Positions 1 to 9,006 of a stretch of DNA of 64,000 bases are shown piece by piece. The stretch comes from Pseudomonas sp. MUP55 (lineage in GTDB: Bacteria > Pseudomonadota > Gammaproteobacteria > Pseudomonadales > Pseudomonadaceae), in contig NZ_CP138214.1 of NCBI RefSeq assembly GCF_034043515.1, positions 992,001-1,056,000 on the forward strand. The letters run 5' to 3'. A model generated the notes under the pieces. It did no database searches. It was not told the origin of the DNA and saw nothing but the letters and a program-made list of their open reading frames with translations. Position 1 is the first letter of the stretch. The number at the start of each line of letters is the position of its first letter. The position numbers and the translations under genes are program-made.

Positions 1-644
1 GCTATGGGCCGCTGCTGGATGTGTTCGTGCTGGACATGCGCAGCTATCGCGGGCCTAACGACGACAACCTGGGCGGCGAAAAACCCTTCCTTGGACGCGA
101 GCAACTGGACTGGCTCAAGCGCGAACTCAAGGCCTCCCAGGCGCAGTGGAAGGTGGTCGCGGCCGACATGCCGATCGGGCTGGGTGTGCCGGACGGTGAG
201 GTCAGCCCTGGCGTGCCACGCTGGGAAGCCATCGCCAACGGCGACCCCGGCGCGGCCCAGGGGCGTGAGCTGGAAATCGCCGAGCTGCTGGGGTTCCTGC
301 GGGTGCACAAGGTGCGTAACCATGTGTGGCTGACCGCTGACGTGCACTATTGCGCCGCGCATCACTACCACCCGGATCGGGCGGCGTTCCAGGATTTCGA
401 ACCGTTCTGGGAGTTTGTCGCGGGGCCCTTGAATGCCGGCAGCTTCGGGCCCAATTCGCTGGACAAGACCTTTGGGCCGCAGGTGATGTTCGAGAAAGCG
501 CCGCCTGCGCAAAACACCTCGCCGTTTGCCGGGTTTCAGTTTTTTGGCGAGGTGCAGATTGATGGGCAGACGGCGGAGTTGACGGTGATCCTCCGAGACT
601 TGGACGGCGTCTCGGTGTTCGAACAAAAACTGCAGCCCGTCTGA
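1..644 (+). CDS. PhoD-like alkaline phosphatase/phosphodiesterase, C-terminal part
   Basis: The reading frame is open from the window edge and ends in TGA at 642-644, so only the last ~213 residues are present. The fragment begins with YGPLLDVFVLDMRSYRGPND. The DxRSYR block and the later WLTADVHYCAAHHYHP segment (Asp and His metal ligands) are typical of the PhoD metallophosphatase core. Family members are Tat-exported phosphodiesterases or alkaline phosphatases that use Ca2+/Fe3+ and release phosphate from esters; the signal peptide would lie upstream of the window. An internal GTG at 21 is not the true start, because homology-like sequence continues upstream of it. The gene is convergent with piuB, and a REP hairpin separates them. 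Confidence 0.85.
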   Translation, partial: YGPLLDVFVLDMRSYRGPNDDNLGGEKPFLGREQLDWLKRELKASQAQWKVVAADMPIGLGVPDGEVSPGVPRWEAIANGDPGAAQGRELEIAELLGFLRVHKVRNHVWLTADVHYCAAHHYHPDRAAFQDFEPFWEFVAGPLNAGSFGPNSLDKTFGPQVMFEKAPPAQNTSPFAGFQFFGEVQIDGQTAELTVILRDLDGVSVFEQKLQPV

Positions 645-664
645 CTTGGAACACTGTAAAAACT

Positions 665-690
665 GTGGGAGGGGGCTTGCCCCCTCCCAC
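665..690. repeat. REP singlet, perfect hairpin
   Basis: GTGGGAGGGGG and CCCCCTCCCAC form an inverted repeat around CTTG. The second half-site closes directly, unlike the two-REP elements elsewhere in the window. It lies between the convergent phosphatase and piuB genes and could also act as a transcript-end hairpin. Confidence 0.8.
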
Positions 691-716
691 ATTTGATCTT
701 CAGTGGCTGTGAGGGA

Positions 717-3242
717 TCAGTACACATCCCGGCGATAGCGGCCTTGTTCGATCAGGCGCTCCACCGCTTCACTGCCGAGGATATCCATCAGCGCCTGGTC
801 CACACCGGTGGCCATTCCCTGCAAACTGCCGCACACATAAATCGCCGCACCCTCGGCCAGCCATTTGCGCAACACATCCGCTGACTCACGCAGGCGATCC
901 TGCACGTAGATTTTTTCGGCCTGATCCCGCGAGAACGCCAGGTCCAGCAGGGCCAGGTCACCGCTGGCCAGCCAGCCTTGCAGCTCTGCCTGGCACAGGT
1001 AGTCGTGGGCGATATGTCGCTCGCCGAACAGCAGCCAGTTACGCTGCTGACCGTCGGCAATGCGCGCCTTGAGCAAGCTGCGCAGGCCGGCCAGGCCAGT
1101 GCCGTTGCCCAGCAGGATCAGCGGCACCGGCGCGTCGGGCAGGTGGAAGCCGCTGTTGCGGCGCAGGCGCAGGCTGATGCCCGCGCCGATGGCGGCGTGT
1201 TCGGTCAGCCAGCCGGAACCCAGGCCGAGGCTGCCGTCCGCGTGCCGCTCCTGACGCACGATCAGCTCCAGCACGCCGTCGCTGGCAATCGAGGCGATGG
1301 AGTATTCCCGCTGGCTCAGCGGTATCAGCGCATCGACCAGGGCCTGGGCGTGCAGGCCGACCAGGTGCGTACGGTTCTCCGGCAGTTGGCGCGTGGCCAG
1401 GGCCTGGTTGAGCGTTTGCGAAAGGCCTTCGATCAATACGCCGTCGCTGCCCGCAAGGCCAAGCCCTTCCAGGAAGTGTTCGACGGCCTGCGGGCCATTG
1501 CGCGGCAGGATTTCCACCAGGTCGCCGGCCAGCCAACTGACCGGTGCGGGCGGCGTGAGGCCCAGCAGGTACACGGGGGCGCCGACGCTGCCAGGGTTGA
1601 GCAGGCTGCGTTGGCTCAGGGTCCAGGTTTCAAACCGGGCCGCTTGCCAGGCCGCAGCCGGCGCGTGACCGGTAAGCTGGCCGAGCTGTTGTTGCCAGGT
1701 CAGCAAGGCGTCGGTATCGCCGCTGTCGACCTCCACTGGCGCAAACAGCGGGTTGCCACCCTGGTGGGTCAGCCAGAAATGCAGGCGCCGGGCAAAGCCG
1801 CAAAAGTGCTCGTACTGCCGGTCACCCAAGGCCAGCACCGAGTAGTTCAAACCCTTGAGCGACACATCCTGACCCAGCACGCTGCGTTCAAAGCCACGGG
1901 CGCTGTCCGGCGCTTCACCGTCGCCGAACGTGCTGACCACGAACAGCGCATTTTCCGACTGGCTCAGGTCGTGCTGGCTAAGACTGCCCAGGGGCTGAAC
2001 CTTCACGGGCAATCCTGCCGCCTGCAACTGTCCGGCCGTCTGCCAGGCCAATTGTTCGGCGAAACCGCTCTGGCTGGCAAAGCCGATCAACCAGGCCGGG
2101 GCATCGCTTGCGTGGGCTTCAAGACCCTTGCGCGCGTCCCTGACCTGGCGTTTCTTGCGGCGTCGATCAAGGTAGAGCAACCAGCCGGTAATGAAGAACA
2201 GCGGCATGCACAACGCGCTCACGGTGAGCACAATCCGTCCCACCAGGCCCCAGTAGCTGCCGGTGTGCAGGGCATAGACGCTGGTCAGCAACTGCGCCTT
2301 GTAGCTTTTGCTGGCGTAGCGTTCATGGGATTTGACCTCGCCGGTGGCCGGGTCCAGGTTGATCTGGTTCAGCGCACGGTCATGGGGCGAGTCTTCCAGC
2401 AGGTAAAACACCGTGGCCGGTTGCCCGGCGACGGCCGGCATGCGGATGTTGTAGGCGCTCAAGCCCGGGCCGGCGTTGCTGTAGATGCTGCTCCACATCG
2501 CTTCGTAGTTGGCCACGGGTGCCGGGCCTGCGGGCGGCGGGCCGCGCTTGCGCATGCGCTCGTTCTGCGGCGCATCGGAGAGCAGTTGGGTCACGCCACG
2601 GTTGAACCAGTCATAGGACCAATACAGCCCGGTCAGCGCGGCCAGCACGTAGAACAGCAGGCACCAGGTGCCGAACACCGAGTGCAGGTCCCAATTGAAG
2701 CTGCGGCCCTTTTTGCGCCAGTCCAGGGTCAACCACACGCGCCAGTTGGTGACCTGGCGCGGCCAGCGCAGGTACAGGCCGGAAAGGCAGAAGAACAGCA
2801 GGATCAGGGTGCAGGCGCCGGTGATGTTGCGGCCGGTGTCGCCCATGGCGAGGAAGCGGTGCAACTGCAGGATAAAGCCGAAGACATCCTGGCCGACGGC
2901 GTCGCCCATGTAATCGCCGGTATACGGGTCGAAGTAGCGCATCTGGCCACGGCGCTCGCCCGGTGGCGGGGTGAAGGACACACGGCCGGCGTTGCCGCTT
3001 TCGCTTTCCACCCACAGCATCGCGACGGTCTTGCCTTCGGTAGCTTCCAGCTTACGTACCAGCTCGGCGGGCGGCAGTACACCCGCCTCACGTTTTTGCA
3101 CGTTCAAGACCGTGGGGTTGAGCGCCCGCAGGATTTCATCCTGGAACGAGTACGCAGCCCCGGTGACCCCCATCAAGGCCAGCACCAGCCCGGCCGTGAT
3201 GCCGAAGAACCAATGCAACTGGAACAGGGTTTTCTTCAACAC
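717..3242 (-). CDS. piuB: PepSY-domain membrane flavoreductase PiuB
   Basis: This 841-residue fusion protein probably moves electrons from NADPH across the inner membrane to reduce ferric iron or ferric siderophore. Residues 1-375 form a PepSY-associated membrane region, with hydrophobic segments near 10-30, 140-160, 190-210 and 335-360 and conserved His residues in QLHRF, DLHSV and ALHTG. About 383-525 is flavodoxin-like ([10 protein letters not shown]), and about 560-841 is ferredoxin-NADP reductase-like: REYSIAS for [16 protein letters not shown] for NADP, and a C-terminal Tyr. I chose the GTG start because GAGG lies about 9 bases upstream; an adjacent TTG is possible. The neighbours piuA and piuC match the P. 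aeruginosa PA4513-PA4515 order. The reducing role is inferred from domains. Confidence 0.85.
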   Translation of the reverse strand: MLKKTLFQLHWFFGITAGLVLALMGVTGAAYSFQDEILRALNPTVLNVQKREAGVLPPAELVRKLEATEGKTVAMLWVESESGNAGRVSFTPPPGERRGQMRYFDPYTGDYMGDAVGQDVFGFILQLHRFLAMGDTGRNITGACTLILLFFCLSGLYLRWPRQVTNWRVWLTLDWRKKGRSFNWDLHSVFGTWCLLFYVLAALTGLYWSYDWFNRGVTQLLSDAPQNERMRKRGPPPAGPAPVANYEAMWSSIYSNAGPGLSAYNIRMPAVAGQPATVFYLLEDSPHDRALNQINLDPATGEVKSHERYASKSYKAQLLTSVYALHTGSYWGLVGRIVLTVSALCMPLFFITGWLLYLDRRRKKRQVRDARKGLEAHASDAPAWLIGFASQSGFAEQLAWQTAGQLQAAGLPVKVQPLGSLSQHDLSQSENALFVVSTFGDGEAPDSARGFERSVLGQDVSLKGLNYSVLALGDRQYEHFCGFARRLHFWLTHQGGNPLFAPVEVDSGDTDALLTWQQQLGQLTGHAPAAAWQAARFETWTLSQRSLLNPGSVGAPVYLLGLTPPAPVSWLAGDLVEILPRNGPQAVEHFLEGLGLAGSDGVLIEGLSQTLNQALATRQLPENRTHLVGLHAQALVDALIPLSQREYSIASIASDGVLELIVRQERHADGSLGLGSGWLTEHAAIGAGISLRLRRNSGFHLPDAPVPLILLGNGTGLAGLRSLLKARIADGQQRNWLLFGERHIAHDYLCQAELQGWLASGDLALLDLAFSRDQAEKIYVQDRLRESADVLRKWLAEGAAIYVCGSLQGMATGVDQALMDILGSEAVERLIEQGRYRRDVY

Positions 3243-3329
3243 GTCGGAGCGCCTCGCTTAGCTGATATCTGGGTCACGGCGCGCATTATGCCGTGGGTTA
3301 TCAAGAAAAATTCTGTTTTACACACAAAA

Positions 3330-3354
3330 GCCCCACGCATCCGATGCGTGGGGC
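3330..3354 (-). terminator. Intrinsic terminator of piuA
   Basis: An 11-bp stem, GCCCCACGCAT with its complement, is followed on the minus strand by TTTTGTG. It ends piuA before piuB, so piuB probably has its own promoter in the 130-base gap. Confidence 0.8.
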
Positions 3355-3374
3355 CTGGCGAGCATTGACTGCTT

Positions 3375-5660
3375 TTAGAAGTGGAAGCTGGTGGTCAACA
3401 GCGCCGTGCGACCGGCCGCCTGGTTGGCGAAGTGCGTGGAGAAGGCCTTGTCGTAGTAGGTTTTGTCGGTCAGGTTCTGCACGTTCAACTGCAGGTCGAC
3501 GTTCTTGGTCAGCTTGTAGCTGGCCATGGCGTCGTAGCGGGTGTAGGACGGCACGTACACGGTGTTGCCCGCATCGCCGTAAACCTCGTCGACATAGAAG
3601 GCGCCGCCGCCGATGGTCAGCTTGGGCGTGAGGTCGTAGGTGGTCCACAGGCTGAAGGAGTTCTTCGGCGTGTTGGGCATCTGGTTGCCTTTGTTGGAAC
3701 CGGCGCTCACTACACCGTTACGCCCGTTGAGACCGGATTTGACCAGTTCGCTGTCCAGGTAGGTGTACCCGGCGAACACTTGCCAGTGCTCGGTCAGCTT
3801 GCCGCTGGCGGACAACTCAACGCCATCGACCTGGGATTCACCGGCGTTCTCGTAGGTGAGGGCATCGACCAGCACGCGGGTGTTTTTCTTCTCGGTACGG
3901 AACACGGCAGCGGTCAGGGACAGGCGGTCGTGGAACAGGTCCCACTTGGTGCCCAATTCGTAGTTGACGGTTTCTTCAGGCTGCAGGTCGCTGGTGGCGG
4001 CACCGGCAGACAGCGGGTTGCCGTCGGAACCTTCGCCCACCAGGCCGCCAGCTGGCGTGGCTGATGTCGCGTAGGAGGCGTAGATGCTGCCATTGTCCAA
4101 AGGCTTCCACACCAGGCCTGCCTGCCAGTTGAAGAACTGGCTGTCATCCTTGATTTTGCTGCGCCCGGTGGCGGCGTTGGTGTTGGCTTCGGTGTCGAAG
4201 GTGTCGTAGCGCAGGCCCACGTTCAACAGCCATTTCGGGTCCAGCTCGATGGTGTCGAACACATAGGCCGCGCGGCTGGTGGCCTTGGTGTTGGTGCCGT
4301 TGTAGTTGCGCGCGACGCTGCCGTTCCAGGCATCGTCCGGGTTCGGGTTGCTCAGCGAGGTGCACTGGCCGCCCAGGCTGCCCTTGGCCACGGTGCAAAC
4401 CGGGTTGGCGTTGGGGCTGACGGTGTAGCCGCTGACACGGGTTTCTTCACCGGTGAATTCCAGGCCGGTGGAATAGGTGTTCTTGAAACCCAGCGCCTGG
4501 AAGCTGCCGAACAGGTCGGTCTGGTTGGTGGTCGTGGTGGTGGTGGATACACGGCTGTTGGCGCGGCGCCACACGGTGCCGAACTTGTTGACGTTGAGCT
4601 TGCTGTCATCGGGCTGGGTGAGCACGTAGTCTTGGCCGGTGCTGCCGTGGCGCAGGGTGTTCTTCAGCGTCATGTTGTCGTTCAGGTCATGCTCGATGGA
4701 GAAGGTGCTGATGTCGGCGCGGGTCTTGCGGAAGTCGCGGCTCTTCAACCCGTAGAAATTGTTGCTGTCGCCGCCGTCGTTGGGTTTGTCGTGCACGTGG
4801 GCGGTGGCGGTCGCCGAACCGTAGCCATAGGGAACACCGGAGTCCGGCAGGTCGTCGCTTTCCATGTGGTAGTAGCTGAGGTTGACGCGGGTCGGTGTGC
4901 CCAGGCCGAAGGTCAGCGACGGCGCCACACCCCAACGGTCATAGTTCACCGCGTCGCGGCCGGCCACGTTCTGTTCGTGGCTCATCAGGTTCAGGCGGAA
5001 CGCGGCGCTGTCGTCGAGGAACTGGCGGTTAACGTCCAGCACATAGCGGCGGGTCTGGTCGGAACCGTAGGTGAAGCCGCCATTGGTGAAGTCCCGCGCT
5101 TGCGGGGTTTTGCTCACCAGGTTGAGGCTGCCACCGGCTGAGCCACGCCCGCCGAAGGACGAGTTCGGGCCCTTGCTCACTTCGATGGACTCGATGTCGA
5201 AGATCTCACGGCTCTGGCCGCCAGTATCGCGCACGCCGTCCAGGTAGGTGTCGCCCTGGGCGTCGAAACCGCGGATGAACGGACGGTCGCCCTGGGGGTT
5301 GCCGCCTTCACCGGCGCCGAAGGTAATGCCCGGTACGGTGCGCAAGGCATCCTGCAGCGAGGTGGCGGCGGTGTCCTTGAGCACTTGCTGCGGGACAACG
5401 GTGACCGAGCGCGGTGTGTCTACCAGCGGTGCGGTGTATTTCTGCGAAGAGGCTTTTTCCACTTGGTAGGAGGGGGTTTCCTGCTCCTGACCGGTAATGT
5501 TGGTGGCGCCGAGGGAAATAGGAGTGCGCTCGCCTTGTGGTTCGGTATTTTCAGCCGCCTGCGCCAAATGGGCGGCAGAGCTGGCGCTGAGGGCAACGCC
5601 GATGGCCGAAGCCAGCATGCGTGGTGAACTGGCGGTTGTTGTTGGTTTAGTGCGCGACAT
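3375..5660 (-). CDS. piuA: TonB-dependent catecholate siderophore receptor PiuA
   Basis: This 761-residue outer-membrane receptor imports ferric siderophore. The start is the ATG at 5660, 12 bases after an AAAGGA ribosome site; a longer in-frame reading to 5723 would put codons in the promoter and lacks support. A signal peptide is visible (basic MSRTKP, hydrophobic ASAIGVALSASSAAHLAQA). It is followed by a plug domain with PRSVTVVPQQVL, RTVPGITFG, FIRGFD and YLDGVRD, then a 22-strand-type barrel ending in the typical terminal Phe (TTSFHF). The PiuA/Fiu type is known as an entry route for catechol-bearing siderophore antibiotics in P. aeruginosa. It diverges from piuC across a shared promoter region with a Fur-like site. 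Confidence 0.92.
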   Translation of the reverse strand: MSRTKPTTTASSPRMLASAIGVALSASSAAHLAQAAENTEPQGERTPISLGATNITGQEQETPSYQVEKASSQKYTAPLVDTPRSVTVVPQQVLKDTAATSLQDALRTVPGITFGAGEGGNPQGDRPFIRGFDAQGDTYLDGVRDTGGQSREIFDIESIEVSKGPNSSFGGRGSAGGSLNLVSKTPQARDFTNGGFTYGSDQTRRYVLDVNRQFLDDSAAFRLNLMSHEQNVAGRDAVNYDRWGVAPSLTFGLGTPTRVNLSYYHMESDDLPDSGVPYGYGSATATAHVHDKPNDGGDSNNFYGLKSRDFRKTRADISTFSIEHDLNDNMTLKNTLRHGSTGQDYVLTQPDDSKLNVNKFGTVWRRANSRVSTTTTTTNQTDLFGSFQALGFKNTYSTGLEFTGEETRVSGYTVSPNANPVCTVAKGSLGGQCTSLSNPNPDDAWNGSVARNYNGTNTKATSRAAYVFDTIELDPKWLLNVGLRYDTFDTEANTNAATGRSKIKDDSQFFNWQAGLVWKPLDNGSIYASYATSATPAGGLVGEGSDGNPLSAGAATSDLQPEETVNYELGTKWDLFHDRLSLTAAVFRTEKKNTRVLVDALTYENAGESQVDGVELSASGKLTEHWQVFAGYTYLDSELVKSGLNGRNGVVSAGSNKGNQMPNTPKNSFSLWTTYDLTPKLTIGGGAFYVDEVYGDAGNTVYVPSYTRYDAMASYKLTKNVDLQLNVQNLTDKTYYDKAFSTHFANQAAGRTALLTTSFHF

Positions 5661-5725
5661 GACGTGTCCTTTCCCCAAGGATGTGAGGTCGCGGAATATA
5701 GGGGTAACAAGACTTTCTATCAATT

Positions 5726-5744
5726 GCGATACATTGCTATTCGC
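5726..5744. promoter_or_regulatory. Fur-box-like site between piuA and piuC
   Basis: GCGATACATTGCTATTCGC is a 19-bp near-palindrome with GCGA/TCGC ends. It lies in the AT-rich centre of the divergent piuA-piuC region and shares roughly half the positions of the classical 19-bp Fur consensus. Iron repression of piuA is established in Pseudomonas; assigning this exact site is inference. Confidence 0.4.
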
Positions 5745-5866
5745 ATTGAATTTACATTCTTTACACTTTTGGCTTACGGTTTTTGCGCGCTGGTTCGTCC
5801 CGGCGTTTTACAGGGAGGATAAGAATCAATACCATTGGCGCCTCTCCGATCTCAGGTATTGCCCCC

Positions 5867-6547
5867 ATGTTGCTGCACATTCCCGGCCTGTTCTCTCGCG
5901 AGGAGGTGCAGCGCATTCGCCAAGCCCTGGAAGAAGCCGAATGGGCCGACGGCAAAGTCACCGCCGGGCACCAATCGGCCAAAGCCAAACACAACCTGCA
6001 ATTGCCCGAGGGCCATCCGTTGGCCAAGGAAATCGGCGCGGCGATGCTCGAGCGCCTGTGGAGCAACCCGCTGTTTATGTCAGCGGCGTTACCGCACAAG
6101 GTGTTTCCGCCATTGCTCAACTGTTACACCGCGGGGGGGAGTTTCGACTTTCATATCGACAACGCCGTGCGCCAACCCAAAGGCAGCCACGAGCGCGTGC
6201 GCACCGACCTGTCATCCACGCTGTTCTTCAGCGACCCCGACGAATACGACGGCGGCGAACTGGAGATCCAGGACACCTTCGGTCTGCAGCGCGTCAAGCT
6301 GCCCGCTGGCGACCTGGTGCTGTATCCCGGTTCCAGCCTGCACAAGGTCAATGCGGTGACCCGCGGTGCGCGCTACGCCTCGTTCTTCTGGACCCAAAGC
6401 CTGGTGCGTGAAGACAGCCAGCGCACCCTGCTGTTCGAAATGGACGGCGCCATCCAGCAACTGAGCCGCGACGTGCCCGACCACCCGGCGCTGATCCAGC
6501 TCACCGGCACCTATCACAACCTGTTGCGTCGCTGGGTCGAGGTCTGA
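5867..6547 (+). CDS. piuC: PKHD-type Fe(II)/2-oxoglutarate hydroxylase PiuC
   Basis: This 226-residue cytoplasmic dioxygenase of the YbiX/PiuC family has exactly the usual family length when started at the ATG at 5867 ([10 protein letters not shown]). The iron ligands are visible as H96-x-D98 (FHIDNA) and H159 (SSLHKV), with R169 placed to bind 2-oxoglutarate. The substrate is not established; the gene sits with iron uptake, and piuC lesions in P. aeruginosa alter PiuA-dependent uptake. It is divergent from piuA. The next gene starts one base after its stop, so the two are co-transcribed. The longer upstream extension of the frame lies in the promoter and is rejected. Confidence 0.92.
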   Translation: MLLHIPGLFSREEVQRIRQALEEAEWADGKVTAGHQSAKAKHNLQLPEGHPLAKEIGAAMLERLWSNPLFMSAALPHKVFPPLLNCYTAGGSFDFHIDNAVRQPKGSHERVRTDLSSTLFFSDPDEYDGGELEIQDTFGLQRVKLPAGDLVLYPGSSLHKVNAVTRGARYASFFWTQSLVREDSQRTLLFEMDGAIQQLSRDVPDHPALIQLTGTYHNLLRRWVEV

Positions 6548-6548
6548 G

Positions 6549-7298
6549 ATGGGGTTCCTGCTGCGTCGCCAGGAAGTGCTCAATGTCGAGCAGCTGCAAT
6601 CGATGCTCGACGATTCCCCGGTGCGCGCTGCCCAGGCGATCCTGATCGCGGCGCGGGAAGGTGTGGTGGACGCCCAGGCCCTGCTCGGGCAGATCCTGCT
6701 GGAAGGACGTGGCATCGCCCGCGATGAAGCGCTGGCGCTGCGCTGGTTTCGTATTGCCGCGCAGGGCGGGCACTTGATGGCGCGCAATATGGCTGGGCGT
6801 TGCCTGGAGCACGGTTGGGGCTGCGCGGCCGATGAAGCGGCGGCTGCGCGGGAATATCGGCTGGCAGCAACGGCCGGGTTGGATTGGGGGCAGTACAACT
6901 ATGCCAATCTGCTGGCAACCGGTCGCGGAGTCGCTGAGGACCAAGTTCAGGCACTGGCGCTGTATCGCCAGGCCGCCGAGCAGGGCCACGCCAAGTCGAT
7001 GAACCTGCTTGGGCGTTACCTGGAAGACGGACAGCATTGCGCCAAAGACCTCGAGGCGGCTGTCGAGTGGTATCGCCGTTCAGCCCACGCTGGGGATTTC
7101 CGCGGGCAATTCAGCCATGCGGCGGTGCTGGCCGACAGCGGCCAGATCGACGCGGCGCTGGAGTGGTTGCACAAGGCGCTGGCAGGCGGGAATCGCACAT
7201 TCCTGCGAACGGCACACAAGGCGTTGGCACTGGCGGATGATCCGCGAATTCGCGCCATGGCCCAGGCCTACCAACAACGAGCCGCGGCCTTTTCCTGA
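6549..7298 (+). CDS. Sel1-repeat (TPR-like) protein
   Basis: This 249-residue protein is built of Sel1-like repeats. Motifs such as AQALLGQILLEGRGI, ARNMAGRCLEHGWG, GQYNYANLLATGRGV and AKSMNLLGRYLEDG recur about every 36 residues, giving an alpha-helical solenoid for protein-protein contact. No signal peptide is evident. ATG follows the piuC TGA after one base, with GAGGTCTGAG as ribosome site. The same partner follows piuC in P. aeruginosa (PA4516), so a linked function in iron uptake is likely but undefined. Confidence 0.85.
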   Translation: MGFLLRRQEVLNVEQLQSMLDDSPVRAAQAILIAAREGVVDAQALLGQILLEGRGIARDEALALRWFRIAAQGGHLMARNMAGRCLEHGWGCAADEAAAAREYRLAATAGLDWGQYNYANLLATGRGVAEDQVQALALYRQAAEQGHAKSMNLLGRYLEDGQHCAKDLEAAVEWYRRSAHAGDFRGQFSHAAVLADSGQIDAALEWLHKALAGGNRTFLRTAHKALALADDPRIRAMAQAYQQRAAAFS

Positions 7299-7304
7299 GC
7301 CATA

Positions 7305-7334
7305 AAAAAGCCCATGACAGGTCATGGGCTTTTT
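7305..7334. terminator. Bidirectional intrinsic terminator
   Basis: AAAAAGCCCATGAC pairs with GTCATGGGCTTTTT, so both strands show a stem plus U-tract. It serves the convergent Sel1-repeat gene and speC. Confidence 0.9.
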
Positions 7335-7368
7335 CTTGCAGCTTGCAGCTTAAAACTTAGCGCTGCTC

Positions 7369-8532
7369 TTAAACATAAAACGATTTCAACGGCGGAAACC
7401 CGTTGAACTCAACCGCGCTATAGCTGGTGGTGTAGGCACCGGTCGACAGCCAGTACAAACGGTCACCGATCGCCAGGTTCAGCGGCAGGCCGTACTTGTA
7501 GTTTTCGTACATGATGTCGGCGCTGTCGCAGGTCGGGCCGGCGATGACCACTTCTTCCATCTCGCCTTTCTTCTCGGTCCAGATCGGGAACTTGATGGCT
7601 TCGTCCATGGTTTCGATCAGGCCGGAGAACTTGCCCACATCCGTGTACACCCAGCGCTCGACGGCGGTGCGCGACTTACGCGCCACCAGCACCACTTCGC
7701 TGACCAGGATGCCGGCGTTGGCGATCAGCGAGCGGCCGGGTTCCAGGATGATTTCCGGCAGGTCGTCACCGAAGTCTTCCTTGAGGAAACGGATGATTTC
7801 TTCCGCGTAGGTTTCCAGGCTGTTGGTGCGGGTGATGTAGTTGGCCGGGAAGCCACCGCCCATGTTGATCAGCTTCAGGTGGATGCCGTCTTCTTCCTTC
7901 AGGCGTTCGAAGATCACTTTGACCTTGGCGATCGCCGCGTCCCACACGCTGATGTCGCGCTGCTGGGAACCGACGTGGAACGAGATGCCGTAAGGCACCA
8001 GACCCAGGTCACGGGCAAGGATCAGCAGGTCCATGGCCATGTCGGTCTGGCAGCCGAACTTGCGCGACAAAGGCCAGTCAGCCGTGGTCGAGCCTTCGGT
8101 GAGGATGCGCACATAGACTTTCGAGCCCGGCGCGGCCTTGGCGATGTTGCGCAGGTCGGCTTCGGAGTCGGTGGAGAACAGGCGCACGCCTTTCTCGTAG
8201 AAGTAGCGGATGTCCTTGGATTTCTTGATGGTGTTGCCGTAGCTGATACGGTCGGCGCTGACGCCGCGGTCCATGACCTTGTCCAGCTCGTAGATCGACG
8301 CGATGTCGAAGCTCGAACCCTTGTCTTTCAACAGGTCGATGATCTCGACGGCCGGGTTGGCCTTGACCGCGTAATACACCTTGGCGAATTCGAAACCGGC
8401 GCGCAGGTCATCATAAGCCTGGCTGATCATCGCGGTGTCGATCACCACGAACGGGGTTTCCTGTTTGTCGGCGAACGCCTTCATTTTGTCAAAAGTGGCG
8501 CGTGCGAAGTAGTCTTCGACGTTGATCGACAT
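7369..8532 (-). CDS. speC: Ornithine decarboxylase (group IV, PLP-dependent)
   Basis: This 387-residue fold-type III decarboxylase converts ornithine to putrescine in polyamine synthesis; some relatives also accept lysine. The PLP lysine is K57 in YYAVKANP. HVGSQ (186-190), GGGFP and EPGRS (264-268) bind cofactor phosphate, and C335 in GPTCDSAD is the catalytic cysteine contributed across the dimer. The ATG at 8532 is preceded by AGGAG, and the length equals that of Pseudomonas SpeC. A longer frame to 8625 overlaps the leader and has no ribosome site. The leader contains a strong hairpin with U-tract and a predicted promoter (separate entries). Confidence 0.93.
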   Translation of the reverse strand: MSINVEDYFARATFDKMKAFADKQETPFVVIDTAMISQAYDDLRAGFEFAKVYYAVKANPAVEIIDLLKDKGSSFDIASIYELDKVMDRGVSADRISYGNTIKKSKDIRYFYEKGVRLFSTDSEADLRNIAKAAPGSKVYVRILTEGSTTADWPLSRKFGCQTDMAMDLLILARDLGLVPYGISFHVGSQQRDISVWDAAIAKVKVIFERLKEEDGIHLKLINMGGGFPANYITRTNSLETYAEEIIRFLKEDFGDDLPEIILEPGRSLIANAGILVSEVVLVARKSRTAVERWVYTDVGKFSGLIETMDEAIKFPIWTEKKGEMEEVVIAGPTCDSADIMYENYKYGLPLNLAIGDRLYWLSTGAYTTSYSAVEFNGFPPLKSFYV

Positions 8533-8560
8533 GCTGGGAACTCCTAAGGGCAAACTGTAA

Positions 8561-8716
8561 TTAGCAATGGGTGCAAATGAACGTCCTCCGTATCCCCACT
8601 TTGGTTCGCCTACTTCCCAAGGCATGTCGCCGAAAGCAAAAAGGCCATGGGCTACGCTGCCCTTGGCCTTGCTGTCTCGTCGTCAGTACTTGAGCCGGAT
8701 GGATCGTTTCCAGCAT
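8561..8716 (-). CDS. Possible leader ORF upstream of speC (51 codons)
   Basis: An open frame begins with ATG just after the predicted promoter (MLETIHPAQVL) and runs through the terminator-like hairpin to TAA 28 bases before speC. It has no clear Shine-Dalgarno site, and the peptide is Arg/Gln rich and low in complexity. It could be a translated leader that couples ribosome position to the hairpin, or chance. Listed because ornithine-decarboxylase genes in other bacteria are controlled by leader peptides. Confidence 0.2.
   Translation of the reverse strand: MLETIHPAQVLTTRQQGQGQRSPWPFCFRRHALGSRRTKVGIRRTFICTHC
8641..8670 (-). promoter_or_regulatory. Terminator-like hairpin in the speC leader (possible attenuator)
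   Basis: On the minus strand AAGGCC..GGGC pairs with GCCC..GGCCTT and is followed by TTT, with the T run totalling five. This is the form of an intrinsic terminator. It points the same way as speC, about 110 bases before its start and about 55 bases after the predicted transcription start, so it could attenuate speC or end a small leader RNA. Confidence 0.5.
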
Positions 8717-8731
8717 GGACGTTCGGCGCGA

Positions 8732-8760
8732 ACTTTAGGGCTTGACGGGCGTGGGATCAA
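8732..8760 (-). promoter_or_regulatory. speC: Predicted sigma70 promoter of speC
   Basis: On the minus strand TTGATC (-35, 8755-8760) and TAAAGT (-10, 8732-8737) are separated by 17 bases. Four of six positions match in each box. Transcription would start near 8725, giving a leader of about 190 bases. Confidence 0.4.
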
Positions 8761-8896
8761 CTAAAAATGTCGCGTTTTTGCACGCGTTCGTCGCGCGACC
8801 GCGTGCAGCTCCTTATGTAACCGACCGGTGTGACGGATTGATGTTCCCCGCAGGGGGGAAATTGGGAGTACCTACTTGATTCACCACAGGGCAAAT

Positions 8897-8983
8897 GTGG
8901 GAGGGGGCTTGCCCCCGATAGCGGTGTGTCAGCCAATACTTCAGTGACTGGCCCGCCGCAATCGGGGGCGAGCCCCCTCCCAC
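8897..8983. repeat. REPIN (two inverted REPs)
   Basis: GTGGGAGGGGGCTTGCCCCC opens the element and GGGGGCGAGCCCCCTCCCAC closes it, facing inward, with about 45 bases between. It lies between speC and the opuC operon and completes the non-coding stretch 8533-9006. Confidence 0.9.
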
Positions 8984-9006
8984 ATTTTTAACCTCTGGGT
9001 GTCAGG

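Noticed and set aside
978..3368. 796-codon plus-strand open frame opposite piuB
   Set aside because: It mirrors the coding strand of piuB in a GC-rich gene, has no ribosome site and gives a Gln/Ala/Val-rich low-information protein.
8533..8625. Upstream in-frame extension of speC by 31 codons
   Set aside because: AGGAG sits directly before the ATG at 8532, family length fits that start, and the extension lies in the leader.
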